Origin: Parascedosporium putredinis
Lineage: Eukaryota; Ascomycota; Sordariomycetes; Microascales; Microascaceae
DNA: 64,000 nt
Direction of reading: 5' to 3'
Assembly (NCBI GenBank): GCA_949357655.1
Contig: CASHTG010000005.1
Coordinates: 310,001-374,000 of the forward strand
The notes under the pieces are model-generated. The model was not told the DNA's origin, searched no databases, and worked only from the letters and a program-made list of their open reading frames with translations. Both the position numbers and the translations under genes were made by a program. Shown in pieces: positions 47,353-60,000 of this stretch (the first letter of the stretch is position 1; the number at the start of each line of letters is the position of its first letter).

Positions 47353-50054
47353 GGCAAACATGCCTCATTCCTCTACTTTTCTCTCTTCTATCACGCATGC
47401 ACAAGGTTCGTCTCACTTCCTACTCTCACAACTCTTTTTCAGGAGCAGCTTGACTAACTTCCTCTTGCAGCATTTTGCAATCGCTTTTATTATCCTTTAC
47501 CCTTTAATACAACAACCTTGATACCCTCCACCACTATGACGAACATCTCCTGGCAAGGTTCCAGTTGAGACACCATCTACTACAATCTACTACGCCTCCA
47601 CACTACACACGAGATACCCCATGAACAAGAGCACAATCATCGATACGACTACGCACGCATTTCGGAGCCTAGGGAAAGCAGCGCTTGGATTTTTCATTGT
47701 TTTACATTTATATTTCTGGAACATTCTGTTTGGATTTTGACTTTTTTCTCTCTTCTTCCACTCGACCCCATCTGTACTACCAGTGGGTGTCCCTTTTATG
47801 GCATCTTGTGTTTTGATATAGAATATACCCCACCCTAATTAGACGGGACGAGGGGAGGGCCCTTGGAATCATACAGGGCTTTGAAGAGGAGGACTCCCGC
47901 CCTGCAAAGGATAGCAGAGGCCATGTTAGCTAGAGATACCCGAGTGTCATACTCGATGTTTTATATACCAACATCATCACGCACACTACAAACACAGACT
48001 TCTTCATGGTGATTCATCCTTGCGCTTCTTCCTTGTGACTTGAATATTCCCCATCCCTTCTCGTTCTCGGATGGGGAAGCCTCTCTACCTCTGCAGTACA
48101 CAGTCCTCGATATCTGGACTCGATCGTGTATTGGGGACTATCTCCGAGGCTATCCTCATGTATTGACCTCCTCGGACCCGAGCCAAGGTTCCCATGTCAA
48201 TAGCAAGAGGCGAAAAAGGTAACCATCAACCAAGCCCCACCCCGTCTTCGCTATCCACTTTGGCCTTGCATTATTCGAACCCTCCCTCCGGGATCCTCTC
48301 TCCTCACCGCATCCGCCACAGCAAACAAGGCGGGCTCACTCGCCAGCGACGACTTCATGGGTCAGGGAGCGCCACCGTCGGGGAGGCATGTGGGCTAGAG
48401 GAAGGCTTCGTGTTTGCTCGATACACGTCTAGGCTATAGGCCCTCCCCCAGGGGAATCACGTAGGACATTACGGATATCAGCTTTTGCCGGAGAGAAGCA
48501 GGGCTAGCTAGCGTATGTGGGGTGTCCTTTTTCCCTCGGTGTTTTTTCTCCCTTCTTTTTTTCATGCATTCTTTTCTACCGTGGGTTTTCTCTCTTCTTT
48601 TTCTTGTTCTCTTCTTCCCTACTGGTAGGAGCCGAGGAAGCCTTGTGGGCCCGAATAACTCCGACTGCCAGAACTTGTGGGGAAGGCTTGCGAAAGGGGG
48701 CGTGAGAGGGAAAGGGAAAGGGCAAAACGAACATCCGCCTCCCTTTGTTCCTTTGTTTTTTTTTCCCTCCCTTTCTTTTTCTTTTTATTACTTGCACGGC
48801 GCTTCTCTACGCAGGGAGGGAGGGAAATTTCTTTGCCACATTCCCCACTGCGCTTGGCTTGAGTGACAGGATGGAAGAAGTCCCGGTCTGGGGTTCCGGT
48901 CCTTCTAGAAGGGCAGACACCGGGGAAAAGGTGGGCGGGTGGCCCTTTTTCTTTTTTTTCTTCTTTTTTTGGCTTGGTTTTTTTCTCGGCGGAGAAGGGG
49001 AGATTACCCAACATCCTCTGGAATTTAAAGAGGCCTCTTGTCAAAAGGGAAGTACTACGCTGAGAGAGGGGATGATCCATGTTCCTGGGAGAACTTTGTG
49101 TGAAGGATGGTGAGTGTGGAGGGCAATTTGGGGATTGTCGGAAAGCCGAGGGCGCTGAGGATAACCCGACGATGCCTTCATTCTATGTGTTCCGAGTCTT
49201 GAATAATCTGGCCAAATATTGAACATTCTGGAGGTGACGCGTGGTACGCCTTCTACTGACAGCGAAATAGTCCATTACATGGTCTATGAAATCGATAGTT
49301 GGCCTCCCAAGATGAATACCGGTGTATTGAAACCGAAGTCCTTGGGCTCTTTCTCTCCTTCGGTTCCGAGATGCCTGGCCCTCTTCCAACCCATCGTGAA
49401 CGTGTACCGTACCTGGGTGGAACAAAGGAGCCGGGTGGCCGAGGCTCAGGCATTGACAGCATTTGCAACTTTCGGCTAGTTTTCCCGACAAAAGTGGGGC
49501 CCGGGCGTGGCTCCGATTTCTTTTCTTCGCTGTCTCGGAGGATGACAAAGACGGCAATTAGTTCGACGTCCATAGGCCCGCCCCCGGTTTTTATAGTGCA
49601 AGGGAAGACGTCTTTGGCTCCACATTCGTCGACGAGATGTTTGGTCCTTGAGAGTACGTCTGAATGGATGATGGTTTTTTTGTGGCCCGAAGAAGTAAGT
49701 GGTTGCGTCGAATTACACGCGTGTAGACTTTCTTTGCTCTCTTTGCCGGCATGTGAGATGTGGGTGGGCGGGCCGGGGAGCTTCTCCGTGAATCTGTTGT
49801 AGAAGAGCTTGTGCGCCGGTTGGAGAGAAGAAGGGTGGCTTCGTGACTATCCCGACAGCACGGAGTGAGACGGCATGCATCAGACGGGTAGGTCGTCCCG
49901 GAAAGACAAGAAAACGTGCAAAGTACGCTAAATACCGTACCTTTCCCGTGAGCAAGGCAAGACGTGATGTAGTTGGGTTAAATCTCCACTGGGTATTCCT
50001 CCGCATGTCAATTAGTTTCCGTAGAAGAATCTAGCGGCCTAGATGCTAGTATAG
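47353..50054. other. Intergenic region
   Basis: Holds the 3' end of the preceding gene and the region downstream of the NLR-like gene. Pyrimidine tracts occur at about 48534-48625, 48755-48790 and 48945-48985. No gene was recognised. Confidence 0.45.
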
Positions 50055-53000
50055 TTATCTACTATCTCTTCCACGAGAAGCCGCTCTAATCACAGCCTCG
50101 GCGTCATCAAATCGGCCCTGTTTCTCTAAGAGTTCACAGAGACAGCGCGCCGTGAGGAGTGTCGAAGCATGGCTAGAGCCGAGCGTCTTCTCACAGCTCT
50201 GAAGTGCCCTAGCATACATGGCTTCAGCCTCATCTAGCCGGCCCTGAATCTGATAGAGGCTGCCGAGATTATGCACTACATTTAGTGTCGAGGTGTGATC
50301 TGGTCCAAGTGCCTTCTCACGGCCCTGAAGCGCCCTATTAAACATAGCCTCAGCATCGCCTAGCCGGCCCTGACTGCTATAGAGGATGCCGAGATCATGC
50401 ACTACATCTAGTGTCGAGGTGTGATCTGGTCCAAGTGCCTTCTCAAGGCCCTGAAGTGCCCTCTCATACATGGCCTTAGAATCATCCACCCGGCCCTGAT
50501 TCCAATAGAGGATGCCGAGATTATGTACTGTGTCTAGTGTCGAGGTGTGATCTGGTCCCAATGCCTTCTCACAGCCCTGAAGCGCCCTATCATACATAGC
50601 CTCAGCGTCGCCTAGCCGGTCCAGATCCATATAGAGGAGGCCGAGGTTATGCACCGTATTTAGTGTCGAGGTGTGATCTGGTCCAAGTGCCTTCTCACGG
50701 CCCTGAAGCGCCCTATCATACATGGCTTCAGCGTTATCTAGCCGGCGCTGAATATTATAGAGGGCGCCGAGATTATGCACCGCATTCAGTGTCGAGGTGT
50801 GATCTGGTCCAAGTACCTTCTCAAGGCCCCGAAGCGCCCTATCATACATGGCTTCAGCATCATCTAGCCGACCCTGATCGTTATAGAGGATGCCAAGATT
50901 ATGCACTGTATCTAGCGTCGAGATGTGATCTGGTCCAAGTGCCTTCTCGTAGCCCTGAAGCGCCCTATTATACATGGCTTCAGCGTCATCTAGCCGACCC
51001 CGATCGTTATAGAGGATGCCGAGATTATGCACTGTATCTAGCGTCGAGATGTGATCTGGTCCCAGTGCCTTCTCGTAGCCCTGAAGCGCCCTATCATACA
51101 TGGCTTCAGCGTCATCTAGCCGGCCCTGCTTGTTATAGAGGATGCCGAAATTCTGCACTGTATCCAGTGTCGAGGTGTGATCTGGTCCAAGTGCCTTCTC
51201 ATAGCCCTGAAGCGCCCGATCATACATGGCCTCGGCATCATGTAGTCGGCCCTGATCCTGGTAGAGAATACCTAGATACTTGGTGATCCGCGACTCTCTC
51301 CTCGTCAATGAGATTCCCGGCATCTTTAGCACCATTGAACAACGGCCAGCATGTCTCATGAGCCTTCGTTGGACTACCCAGTACTCTTTCTCTGTGTTCT
51401 TAGGCACATGGCCCGCGACACACGCGCTTGCCAACAGTGCCATCTCCACGTCCAAGGTCTGGTTCAGTACGTGAATCGTCCACATGTGAACGCATCCATG
51501 CATGCTGTAACCGGGCGATTCAGTGCGACGTTCCTGGCATGACGTATCTGGCTCGACGAGGCCGTAGTCACATAGGACTCGTATCGCTGCGTCAAAGTCT
51601 AGAGCGTCGCGTGTCAAATCCTGGAGCCAGGAGGGCTCAGAATGTTGGCTCTGTTGAAGCATCTCGAACCACACGTCCTCGTTGTCGAGATATGCCCATA
51701 GGCGAAGAAGCATCCCTGACCTTGGGTTCCGTTGGCAGACTGCCGCATATGAGATATTCCACGTAGAGTACAGCGCACCGTTCTCGTACGTGAGGGACTC
51801 AGGAGTGTTTTCTTGCAATTTGAGCCATGAGTCCTTGTACCTCCCGAGATACTCCACAAAGGTCGTTTGGACGTTGGAAAGATAGGCGCCAGCGGTGGAC
51901 AGCGCTAGCGGGAACCCATCTAGCTCCTGGGCGAGCGCTATGGCACCTTGATCTACATTCAATGGTTAGGCCAGCCTCGCGCGGGAATGTGTGGAGGGTG
52001 CAAATACCTTGATGGAGATTGGATCTGCCTGACGTGCTTGCCAAAACTTGTAGGCTGTTGTCAAGCTCCGTCATTTTTCTGAGCGCGATCTGATGGCCAA
52101 TTTTGACCTGGGATGACCGTGTTGTAACGAGGATCGCTCCGTGGTAGGCGTTTGGAAGGAACGGTCGGATATCGTACGCGCTGGAGATGGCATTCATATC
52201 TTGATCCGGCTCATTCGTGCCTGCCTGTTGAGCTGGTGCAACATGTTTACCCTTTTGGAATGCTGGGGTATCGTAATTATCGAAGATGATGAGCCAGTTG
52301 CTGTTCTTGGGTTGGTCAAGCCAACGTTTAACAGCGCTAACCGCTTCATCGAGGTCGCGGCTTTCTACCGAACTGGAGATGTAGGCGACGAGGGGATATT
52401 CGTTGCGAATCTGCTCAGCTAGTTTTAGGAACCCGTGCTTGAGTGATATCGTGTCGCGCGCATTCAGCCAGAAAACAGCCGAATAGTCGCGGTGATGTTG
52501 TTTAGCGTACTCCGCCACCAGCTGCGTCTTGCCCAATCCTCCTAGACCATGCACTACTACGGTTCGTCGCTCCGATCCCTGGCCGAGGAGGTCGTGGATC
52601 TGAGTCAATTCTTTTCCCTTGCGACGAATTGCAAGACTTTGGTTACGTCGGACAGGCCAAATGTGATGGCAAATGATGTTTCCGAACCCTCGTAACGAGC
52701 TGGGAAGAATACATTAATATATTTCGTTTATTCTTTACAAAGGTACATGTACGCTACTTGATCTACGTACCATGGTTAACCCTCGCCTCTTTCTCCCAGC
52801 GTTGCTGAATCGCTTCGAGGGCCCCCATCATCATTATGCGTAGCTCACCGGAGACCTTTCGGTAGTTCCTATCGCTTTTCGAGTCATACCTGACCATATC
52901 GGTGTGGCTTGTATGAATAGCGATGGGTTCGGCGTCTGCTTGGCCTGGAACAACGGCGGATGCGAAGGGGACAACCTATTGGGCACTCGAGGGTTCGGGA

Positions 53001-54102
53001 TTAGAAAATCTTGTACAAGTAGGAGGAGTTGTATTACTTACCATGATGGATTTCCCTAATATTGTGGGAGTCTTGTACTCTTCATATGCAAACTTGGTCA
53101 AGAAGTCTCCGCTAATGGGGCCGTACTGGCCAAGCTGCTGTTGTAACCACTCCGATTCTCTCTCCAGATGTTTTAATAAGTGGTCGTCTGCATTCACAAA
53201 TATCGAGGCAATATTCACCACGAGCTTCCCAAGTTGAACCGCGTTGCCGCCCTGATGAGGCGTGCCCATAAAGAGTATGCCATAAGTTGATAGTTTTACT
53301 GAACGGTGCTCCTCGAGGGCACCACGTCGCGCGGCGTCGGAATGAATGAGTGCCTATTGAGGGAATCAACGAGTGGTCGGTCACGTTCTTTTGTAAGGCA
53401 TACATACGCTTTTAACAACAATCCCGCCCAAGCTATGCGCGACAAAGATGATCGGCCGCTGTATAGACTGATGAACCCCGTCAGTAAATCTATTATCTGC
53501 CTGGAAGGTCGAGGGATCCCTTACATTGATAGCTTTCGCTCCCGACATAAGTCAGACACGAGGGTTCTGCCATGGTTATAGAGGGATTTGCAGCTCAGAC
53601 TAGAGTTGGCATGAGTTCGAGCATCATAACCCCAGCAAAAGATACGGGCATTAGGTATGTCCTCAGGTAAAAGTGTACGCAGCCAATGAGTGCCGCTTTT
53701 GGCCGTCCAGGTCCTCTCAGGGTGACCGTTGAGGCCGTGGACAGCGACAATACTACACGTACGTACAGGATCAGCCTCAGGGCAAAAGGAGGAGGGAGAC
53801 TACCGTGAACAATAAACTTACTCAACTATCGGATCAGTGCCGTCCGCTACGATATCGAGGCCGGAGGGAAATATTTCCGTCGACACGGCGCTCGCCGAGT
53901 TAAGCGAAGCCTGGTTGGAACTGGTAGAGGGGCTTGCGGATGGGTTGGCCAAGCCAGTTTCATCAGGCTTATTGCGACGCTCCCGTAAGCGAGTAGGTAC
54001 CAGTCTCGACAGACTCCATGGGGTGCCATTTCGACGCAGCAGTGGAACTTGAGGCTTTGAGGGTGTGATCAGTGCATATATATATCCATGGATATATATC
54101 AA
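50055..54102 (-). CDS. NLR-like STAND protein: SesB-type hydrolase, NB-ARC, TPR (two base breaks)
   Basis: Signal-transducing NTPase of the fungal NLR class, linked to non-self recognition and cell death. Exons: 53822-about 54102, 53525-53752, 53408-53458, 53042-53353, 52771-52975, 52008-52699 and 50055-51952; the introns are 54-71 nt. Domain 1 is an alpha/beta hydrolase: VAVHGLNGHPERTW, FCWGYDARTH, nucleophile motif VAHSLGG, GILFMGTPHQGG. Domain 2 is NB-ARC: P-loop VHGLGGLGKTQL, Walker B NWLIIFDNYD, ILVTTRS and GFPLAL. Domain 3 is about ten 42-residue TPRs of the kinesin-light-chain type. One base is missing in the plus-strand TTTT at 52612-52615 (between FVARE and ELTQIHDLL). Another is probably missing at 53526-53527, needed for the phase of the next intron. 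No ATG lies in frame in exon 1, so the start is unresolved. Product about 1,220 residues. All catalytic and nucleotide-binding motifs are intact. Confidence 0.85.
50157..51287 (-). repeat. Nine near-identical 126-bp TPR-coding repeats
   Basis: Tandem in-frame units each encoding NLGILYNDQGRLDDAEAMYD-type sequence followed by RALQGYEKALGPDHTSTLD. A degenerate tenth unit follows at 50058-50156. Units differ at only a few positions, clustered around the first helix and at the residue before EKALG. The high nucleotide identity suggests recent unit exchange. Confidence 0.9.
54078..54099. repeat. 22-bp perfect AT-rich palindrome
   Basis: ATATATATCCATGGATATATAT, perfectly self-complementary, at the probable 5' end of the NLR-like gene. 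Its CCATGG centre holds an ATG, but that ATG is out of frame with the hydrolase domain. Confidence 0.8.
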
Positions 54103-56989
54103 TATATATAAAGATTGAAGTGAGTTTTCAAATATGACAACCTTTGGTCAGGAAAGAATGCTTGAAGTGATAACGGGTCGACAGGTCAAGAAGAGAGTCT
54201 CGGTCCCAAACCAAACCCCGCTTTCATCATGATTACCACGCAGCCTTGGCTGAAAGCTGATCCCCCGTTCTCCCCTAGCCTCTGCGCCAGTGGCGCTTAA
54301 TTTGAACGAACCCCACTCCAGCTGAAGCGCGACCTACAGGATTGGGGCCAATGATTGGGCTTCAGAGCAGGCTTGTGAGAAACTTGGAGTTGCATGCCGT
54401 CAGAGATGGACATAATGAGGGGGCTAGGCAGCATTAGCCTCCAACAGTGCCCTTCATTTTCGGCCCCGTCCCACGATTAAAGGGGGCGACCGTCAACGGG
54501 GAAGGCAGTGCTCTGATGGGCCGTATGAATGCGTAGAAGGTCATGTTGGGAGAGATCCTCCTTGTCGCGTGTGCAAGGGAAACGATGGCACTCATAAGGC
54601 TTCAAAGAATAGTGACGAATGGGAGGCTCGGCCGGGCGGAAAAGTTCTTCCCTGGCAAAAGGCGCGCCGACCTTCCCCTTGGGGAGAATTAACTAGAGGA
54701 CGAGAAATTAATTAACCTCCCCACGATATAGCTGGGGGACTTGTAATAGTCCTCCCAGGCTATGGTGAAGCTATCGAGCTTCCATCCGGATATTGATGTC
54801 GTTGTCCGTAATCTGTGCGGCCCCACAACCGGCGTTCGGTACCGGGCCATTTGGAGTGGAGCACGCTTTGAGCGCAGAGGAATTTGGATTTTGAAGGAAC
54901 CGCTAGCCTCAAGGCGTCACGTTCAGTAGACTGGTTTAAGTTCTTTTTCCTCTTTTTTCTTCGCTTTCATTACCATGGTGGTAGTACCTAGCAGCTTCAC
55001 GGTTGTTGTTGCTTTTCGTAATAAGAAGGCCTGGAGGGGTTTTCAGGTAGCCAGAATAGCATCTTATTTGAAATCGGCAGGATCCCGTAGGGTGCACCTA
55101 GCGTAATGGTTGGGGGAGTTTGTTCGAACTCACGGTCACGGCCGAGATACCAAAATCTCAAGAGAAATCTACAAGGCACTCTATCACTTGCTGCGCTTTA
55201 CGGATGCCTTGCACCACAAGTCAAGGTTATCGAAGCTAGGAAGCCGGTCCTGTGATTCCTGATTACCGTTGCCCCTTTTGGAAGTAGGATAGAAAGGCTG
55301 GAATGCGACCGCTTCCCTCTCTAGTCTGAATTTCACCTCTTTTCCTGGCCATACATGTGTTTGTTTGATGCAGGTGGTTTCCGCTTTCATCCCCTTCCAC
55401 GCCGGCCTGAGCAGGGGAAGCACTTGGGATGGTACCTGCGCCAGGAGATGCGAATGCAAAAGAAGCGCGGGAATAACGCAGGAGGACGTGGATGGAAAAC
55501 CCGGATTTTGGCACTTTCCCATCTATCTCTTGGCTCCATAAGAGGCCTACCGGATGGAAAGCTCACTGCACACGGGCGTTGGCGGTTCGTGCACGCCCAA
55601 AAACAAGACGATCAGCGACTGATGATGCGCGCTCTCTCTCACAGGGTACCTTCCGAACGCCGGTTCCCCGCTGCCCTTGGTGTACGTACATCTTTTTACA
55701 ACTCGAAGCAAGAAAGCGTGAGACGAGCGATGGGATTGGCGGACGAGGGGAAGATTGGTGGTACGTGAAAGAGCGAGTGTCCTACAGCACATGGGTGTAT
55801 CCGGGAAGGAAGTCCCGGAATCTACTCTTTCCGCGCTATCGTACAACGTGTGCCCTCTCCAGGTGTTCAACGTTGGGTATGTGAACCGTGTGTCCATTTG
55901 GGTAACATAAACCCTGTTCACCGAGGCTCGTGTACGACAGTTTACTCGGAATAGCGCACACGGGCAAGAACCGGAGAAGAAAGAGGGGAGGACATGGCGC
56001 GAGCGAGTTCCTGCAATGGTATGCATGTATGTGTGTGATTGATCTTCCTCCCCGGTCTCGAGATTCGAGCTTCTCCGGCGTCCCAACGATGAAGTTGTTA
56101 GCCACGGGTGTGGGGTTAAGAGGAGAGACATCAGGACATCAGACTTCGACAATCGTTGCTTTTTCCTTCTCACGCCATTGTCGTTCTCGTCCCCCTTCAT
56201 CGGTACGGTGATGTCATTTGCACGCTCTCCATCCGATAAGGAAAGCCCACCTTGTCCCCCAGGAGCTTTGGAAACATGGGCCTAAAAGGTCTCAGACAAT
56301 AGCGCTTTTCCCAGTCTTTGATCGCCCTCCCCGGTGATGTGGCTCCGGGACGCTGGGACGAACGGATTGGTGGAAAGCATGGGCCGCCACCACGCCAGGG
56401 AGGGGAGAAGAGAGAAGAGAAAAAAGAAAGGAGATACAGGCACGCTTCACCTACACCCCCTCCCCTTTCCTCGGTTCCTGTCGTCTCTCTCCACACTACG
56501 TCATTCCTTGCCGTTTACGGTCGGGTGTGAGGATGCGGATGGCCGAGCCGGGACGGGGTAGTGTGCACACAAACACGTTTTGTGAGATATCGAAAAGCTG
56601 CCTTGTTTTAGATAAACATTGATATTTTTTTCTTTTCATGAATGCGGTTCTGTGCAAGATCCCGGTTTGCGTGGAGGCGTCTCACATTGCATGGTAAAGG
56701 GGAGGTAGCGGGGAAGTGCAGGGAACTGCAGAGAGTAGAGAGGGGCTTGATGCGTGCTGGAAGGGGGAAAAAGGGAAGTCAGGGTTCACGATGCCGGAAA
56801 CGACACTCCGCCGCTTGCCAATATGAGAGGGGGATGCTGAGGTAGAGTCAGGAGACAAGGAGGAATGAATATACAAACTGATGGTGAATATTATGGGGGA
56901 GAGAATATTTGGATATTGTAGAGAGAAAGAGGTGTACAAAAAAGACAGAAAAGATGATTTCGACTCGGGTAGAAAGAGATCAGGCAGGC
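54103..56989. other. Region upstream of the NLR-like gene
   Basis: Presumably includes the NLR promoter. No gene, tRNA or transposon motif recognised; the open frames at 55355-56200 overlap on both strands and lack motifs. Confidence 0.4.
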
Positions 56990-56996
56990 AAAAAAA
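56990..56996 (-). terminator. Pol III terminator of tRNA-Glu
   Basis: Seven T on the minus strand, 11 bases after the tRNA 3' end. Confidence 0.8.
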
Positions 56997-57007
56997 GAAT
57001 TGAACAT

Positions 57008-57091
57008 CTCCCATACCAGGAATCGAACCAGGGTCTACGCTGAACACATCGAGATGAGAGAGCGTTATGCTAACCACTACACCATATGGGA
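57008..57091 (-). tRNA. tRNA-Glu(CTC) with a 12-nt intron
   Basis: Acceptor stem TCCCATA pairs with TATGGGA (7 bp), discriminator G. A box TGGTGTAGTGG and B box GGTTCGATTCC match Pol III consensus. The anticodon stem ACGCT/AGCGT encloses CTCTCA, a 12-nt intron TCTCGATGTGTT, and C; this places CTC at positions 34-36 with the intron after position 37. Mature length is 72 nt before CCA addition, normal for tRNA-Glu. A T7 terminator follows. Confidence 0.95.
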
Positions 57092-60000
57092 TGAAGGTGA
57101 GATGTTGATTGGTGAAAAGATGGTGGCTAATCTCCTTTGAAGTAGCTCCTCTCCTTCGGTCAACCGAGGTTTTCCTCCCCGTGCTGTGGCGGGCCCCGCT
57201 TCCACTACAATTTATCCATTCCGCTTTGGGTATTAAGCGGGTGGGTGTCGCACCGGCCGGAACTACCTCCGGAGCCGACATGCCGGAGCCCTGAAGTGAG
57301 CCTTTGCGAGAATATGAAAGATATACCAAACCTGACGTGCGTTTTCCCGGTATTAGGATATTTGTAGGAGAGAAGGTGGGGTTTCTGGCTTTAAAAGGCG
57401 TCTATTCTCGCCTCGAGCGGGAGGCTTTTCATAAAGGAGGGCAAAACCGACGGAAAAAGATGTCCGGTTAGCCGAGGTTCGAGGCCGGACGAGGAGTGGA
57501 GGGAGGGGAGAGTCATTCTTGACGCACTGGCAGTAAATATGAAGTGTGGAACTTGTTCGTATCCGAGAGAGGAGGCAAGAGGCCTTGCCTTCGTTAGGAC
57601 ATAGTAATGCCGCCTCTTCTTCTTTTGAATCGTGTTCATGAGCTGCGTCTGCCCATCGATTCTTTGAAGCGGTGCCCGCTTGCTTGAATACATCGGCGCA
57701 TGACTCGGGCCTAGAGCGGTACCTTTTTCTCCGTCGTGGGTGCCATATGTTACGACTACGATGCAGATCCCAGAGTTGTGAAGATGGAAGATCCACACGC
57801 TGCGCGCTCGCTGGGGATGCTTTACTATTATTTTAATTATAGGCTAGTTGGTTTCCTGCGACGACTAAGCTAAACTAGATGCTACAAGGCACTTTGAGGC
57901 GTATGGGCGAGTCTAATTTGCCCGAAGCGAGAGGCACAAGTCTCGAGTTTGTCTACAATATTATGCAACCCCCACATGTGGATAGCATCATGGCACCGAT
58001 GCAAAGGTTCAAAGATACAGCTGCTTCCCGGATGACCTTTGCCGAGTTAGTGCCTTGTCGATCTGGTTTTCATAGCAGCAGTACCCCCTCAAAAGGCTTT
58101 TAGGCATACAAATTTCTTTAGGCCGATGCCCGTCCGCCCTCTCGACGCTCCCCGGAAAGGGAAGTTAATCCCCAGTCGGGAGAGCCACTATCTCATTCCC
58201 GCAAACGGGATGATCTTATCCATCCCCAGTCCATCAGAGGAGCCCTGGGTTCTCACGGCACGAATTAAAACACATCTCGAAGCCGGTGGTGGGGGCCTTT
58301 GCCGGCAACGGGATCGAATCGCTTCTCAAAACTGGTTGAAGGGAAATGGGCATCGAAGGCTATAGCTAGTAGATGTAACATACCCGGGTAGCCTCCCCTT
58401 CTTCCATTTGTTGTAGTGCGAGCAGTTAACATACCACTGACGTAGCTCTTGCCAGTCCTGCTGAAGGGTACTCGAGGCGCTGGGATAGGCAGCCAGGCAA
58501 GCGGTGGAAGGAATCTTCGCCCGTTGTTTTCAATCGAATGAGTCTCCTCAGTAGCTTTATCAATTCCAACTACATGAGATCCTTTTCATTATTTAGTTCT
58601 AAAGAATAAGCGATGTCCTATGGGGCGATACCAACACCTGCGGCATAGAGTATAACCCCGCGAACAGGCTAGCTATAGTGCTAACATTGAAACCAACAGG
58701 AAGAAGAAAGGAACTGGGCAAAGACCTGAATCTACGAGGAGTACTAATTCTGGATAGAATATCCGAGGAGAATAGACACCAAAAAGAAAAGAATGGAACA
58801 AAAAGAAAGCATGCAACACCAGGGATTCGCTTGTCGTCACCGACCAAACTACTAATCTGGCCCTCGCAGGCTTATCTAGGGAAGAGCAGACGGGATTCCG
58901 AGTTGTCCTGCGGGTATGGTCGCATGCATTAGCTTAGCCTTGGGAAGTGTCTATAAAAAGGAACGACAACAGAGAGAAGCGGTGCTGCATTCTTAAGTCC
59001 CCCAGCAACATCACCACCTAGACAGTTGCAGCGCTCGGGGGTGCGTCCGTTCTAGAAGGAGGCTAGGGTCGATGAGCCTGGCTTTCCCTCGCATATGGAA
59101 CTGGGTTAGGAATTCTGAGTAGAGAGACAGACCGTAATAGGTATACATGATGGGTTGGTAGGTAGAGGAGAAATATTCTCTCGGTGCTTCACCACCAGGA
59201 CCTCCCGAGGCCGGTACCGCAAGGGTTGTGCGCGTATTTGCGCGATAGCACCGTTCTTCGTCAAGTAGATAGGAAAGAGGGAATTTAAAAGGTCTTTGGG
59301 TTTACTAACATGGTTGTAATTGTGCTATGTCGTCAAATCCCGGCTTCCCTCGAGGGTTGCGGGAAGAGCCCAACTGATTCAGAGCTTCATACGAAGACGA
59401 GATACGCTGATCCAAGACCGTTTACATTATTTGAAAGTCAGGGCGAAGGATATATAGCACGAGAGAAAATGGGAATCATGGGCTCCAAGACTTCGCCGGC
59501 CTAAATACTCTTGTCAGGCGATACTTGGGGGCGCCCGAGTGAACAAGGACCAGCGACTGCGGTCTACGATATATCATGAATAGAAGCTCATCAACCCAGG
59601 CTCGACTAATCAGATTATAAGGCCCCGTTCTTTTCACATAGACCCTCTCTAATTACCGGAGTTGGAAACTTAGATCCTCAGCTAACTGCTGATCTCGGCC
59701 AGATATCAACCTCCCGAATCGTGCAAGCAACACTTTCCCTTTCGTGTGCAACACCTCTCGTTTCGCCGCTGTGGTCCTTTAGACATGTTGTTAGATGGGA
59801 CAAGCCTTGTGGTGTTGATTGCCGCTTCATCTGGCTTGTATATACGCCCAAGAGCGGGAGTCGAGAGGACCGAGCTGGTGAAGCTTCCATGGAGGCCTTG
59901 ATATCCAGACAACGGCGCCACTTCGCCGGCCCACCGGGTCCCCTTGTCCATTCCAGGTTAAACATAATAGTTTGGGCCCTGCGCTCAACACCTGCACATC

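Noticed and set aside
50663..51286. 207-codon plus-strand frame with internal repeats
   Set aside because: It is the antisense reading of the TPR repeats of the NLR-like gene; its periodicity is inherited from them.
56682..57329. 215-codon minus-strand frame
   Set aside because: It reads straight through the tRNA-Glu gene and its flanks; no protein motif.
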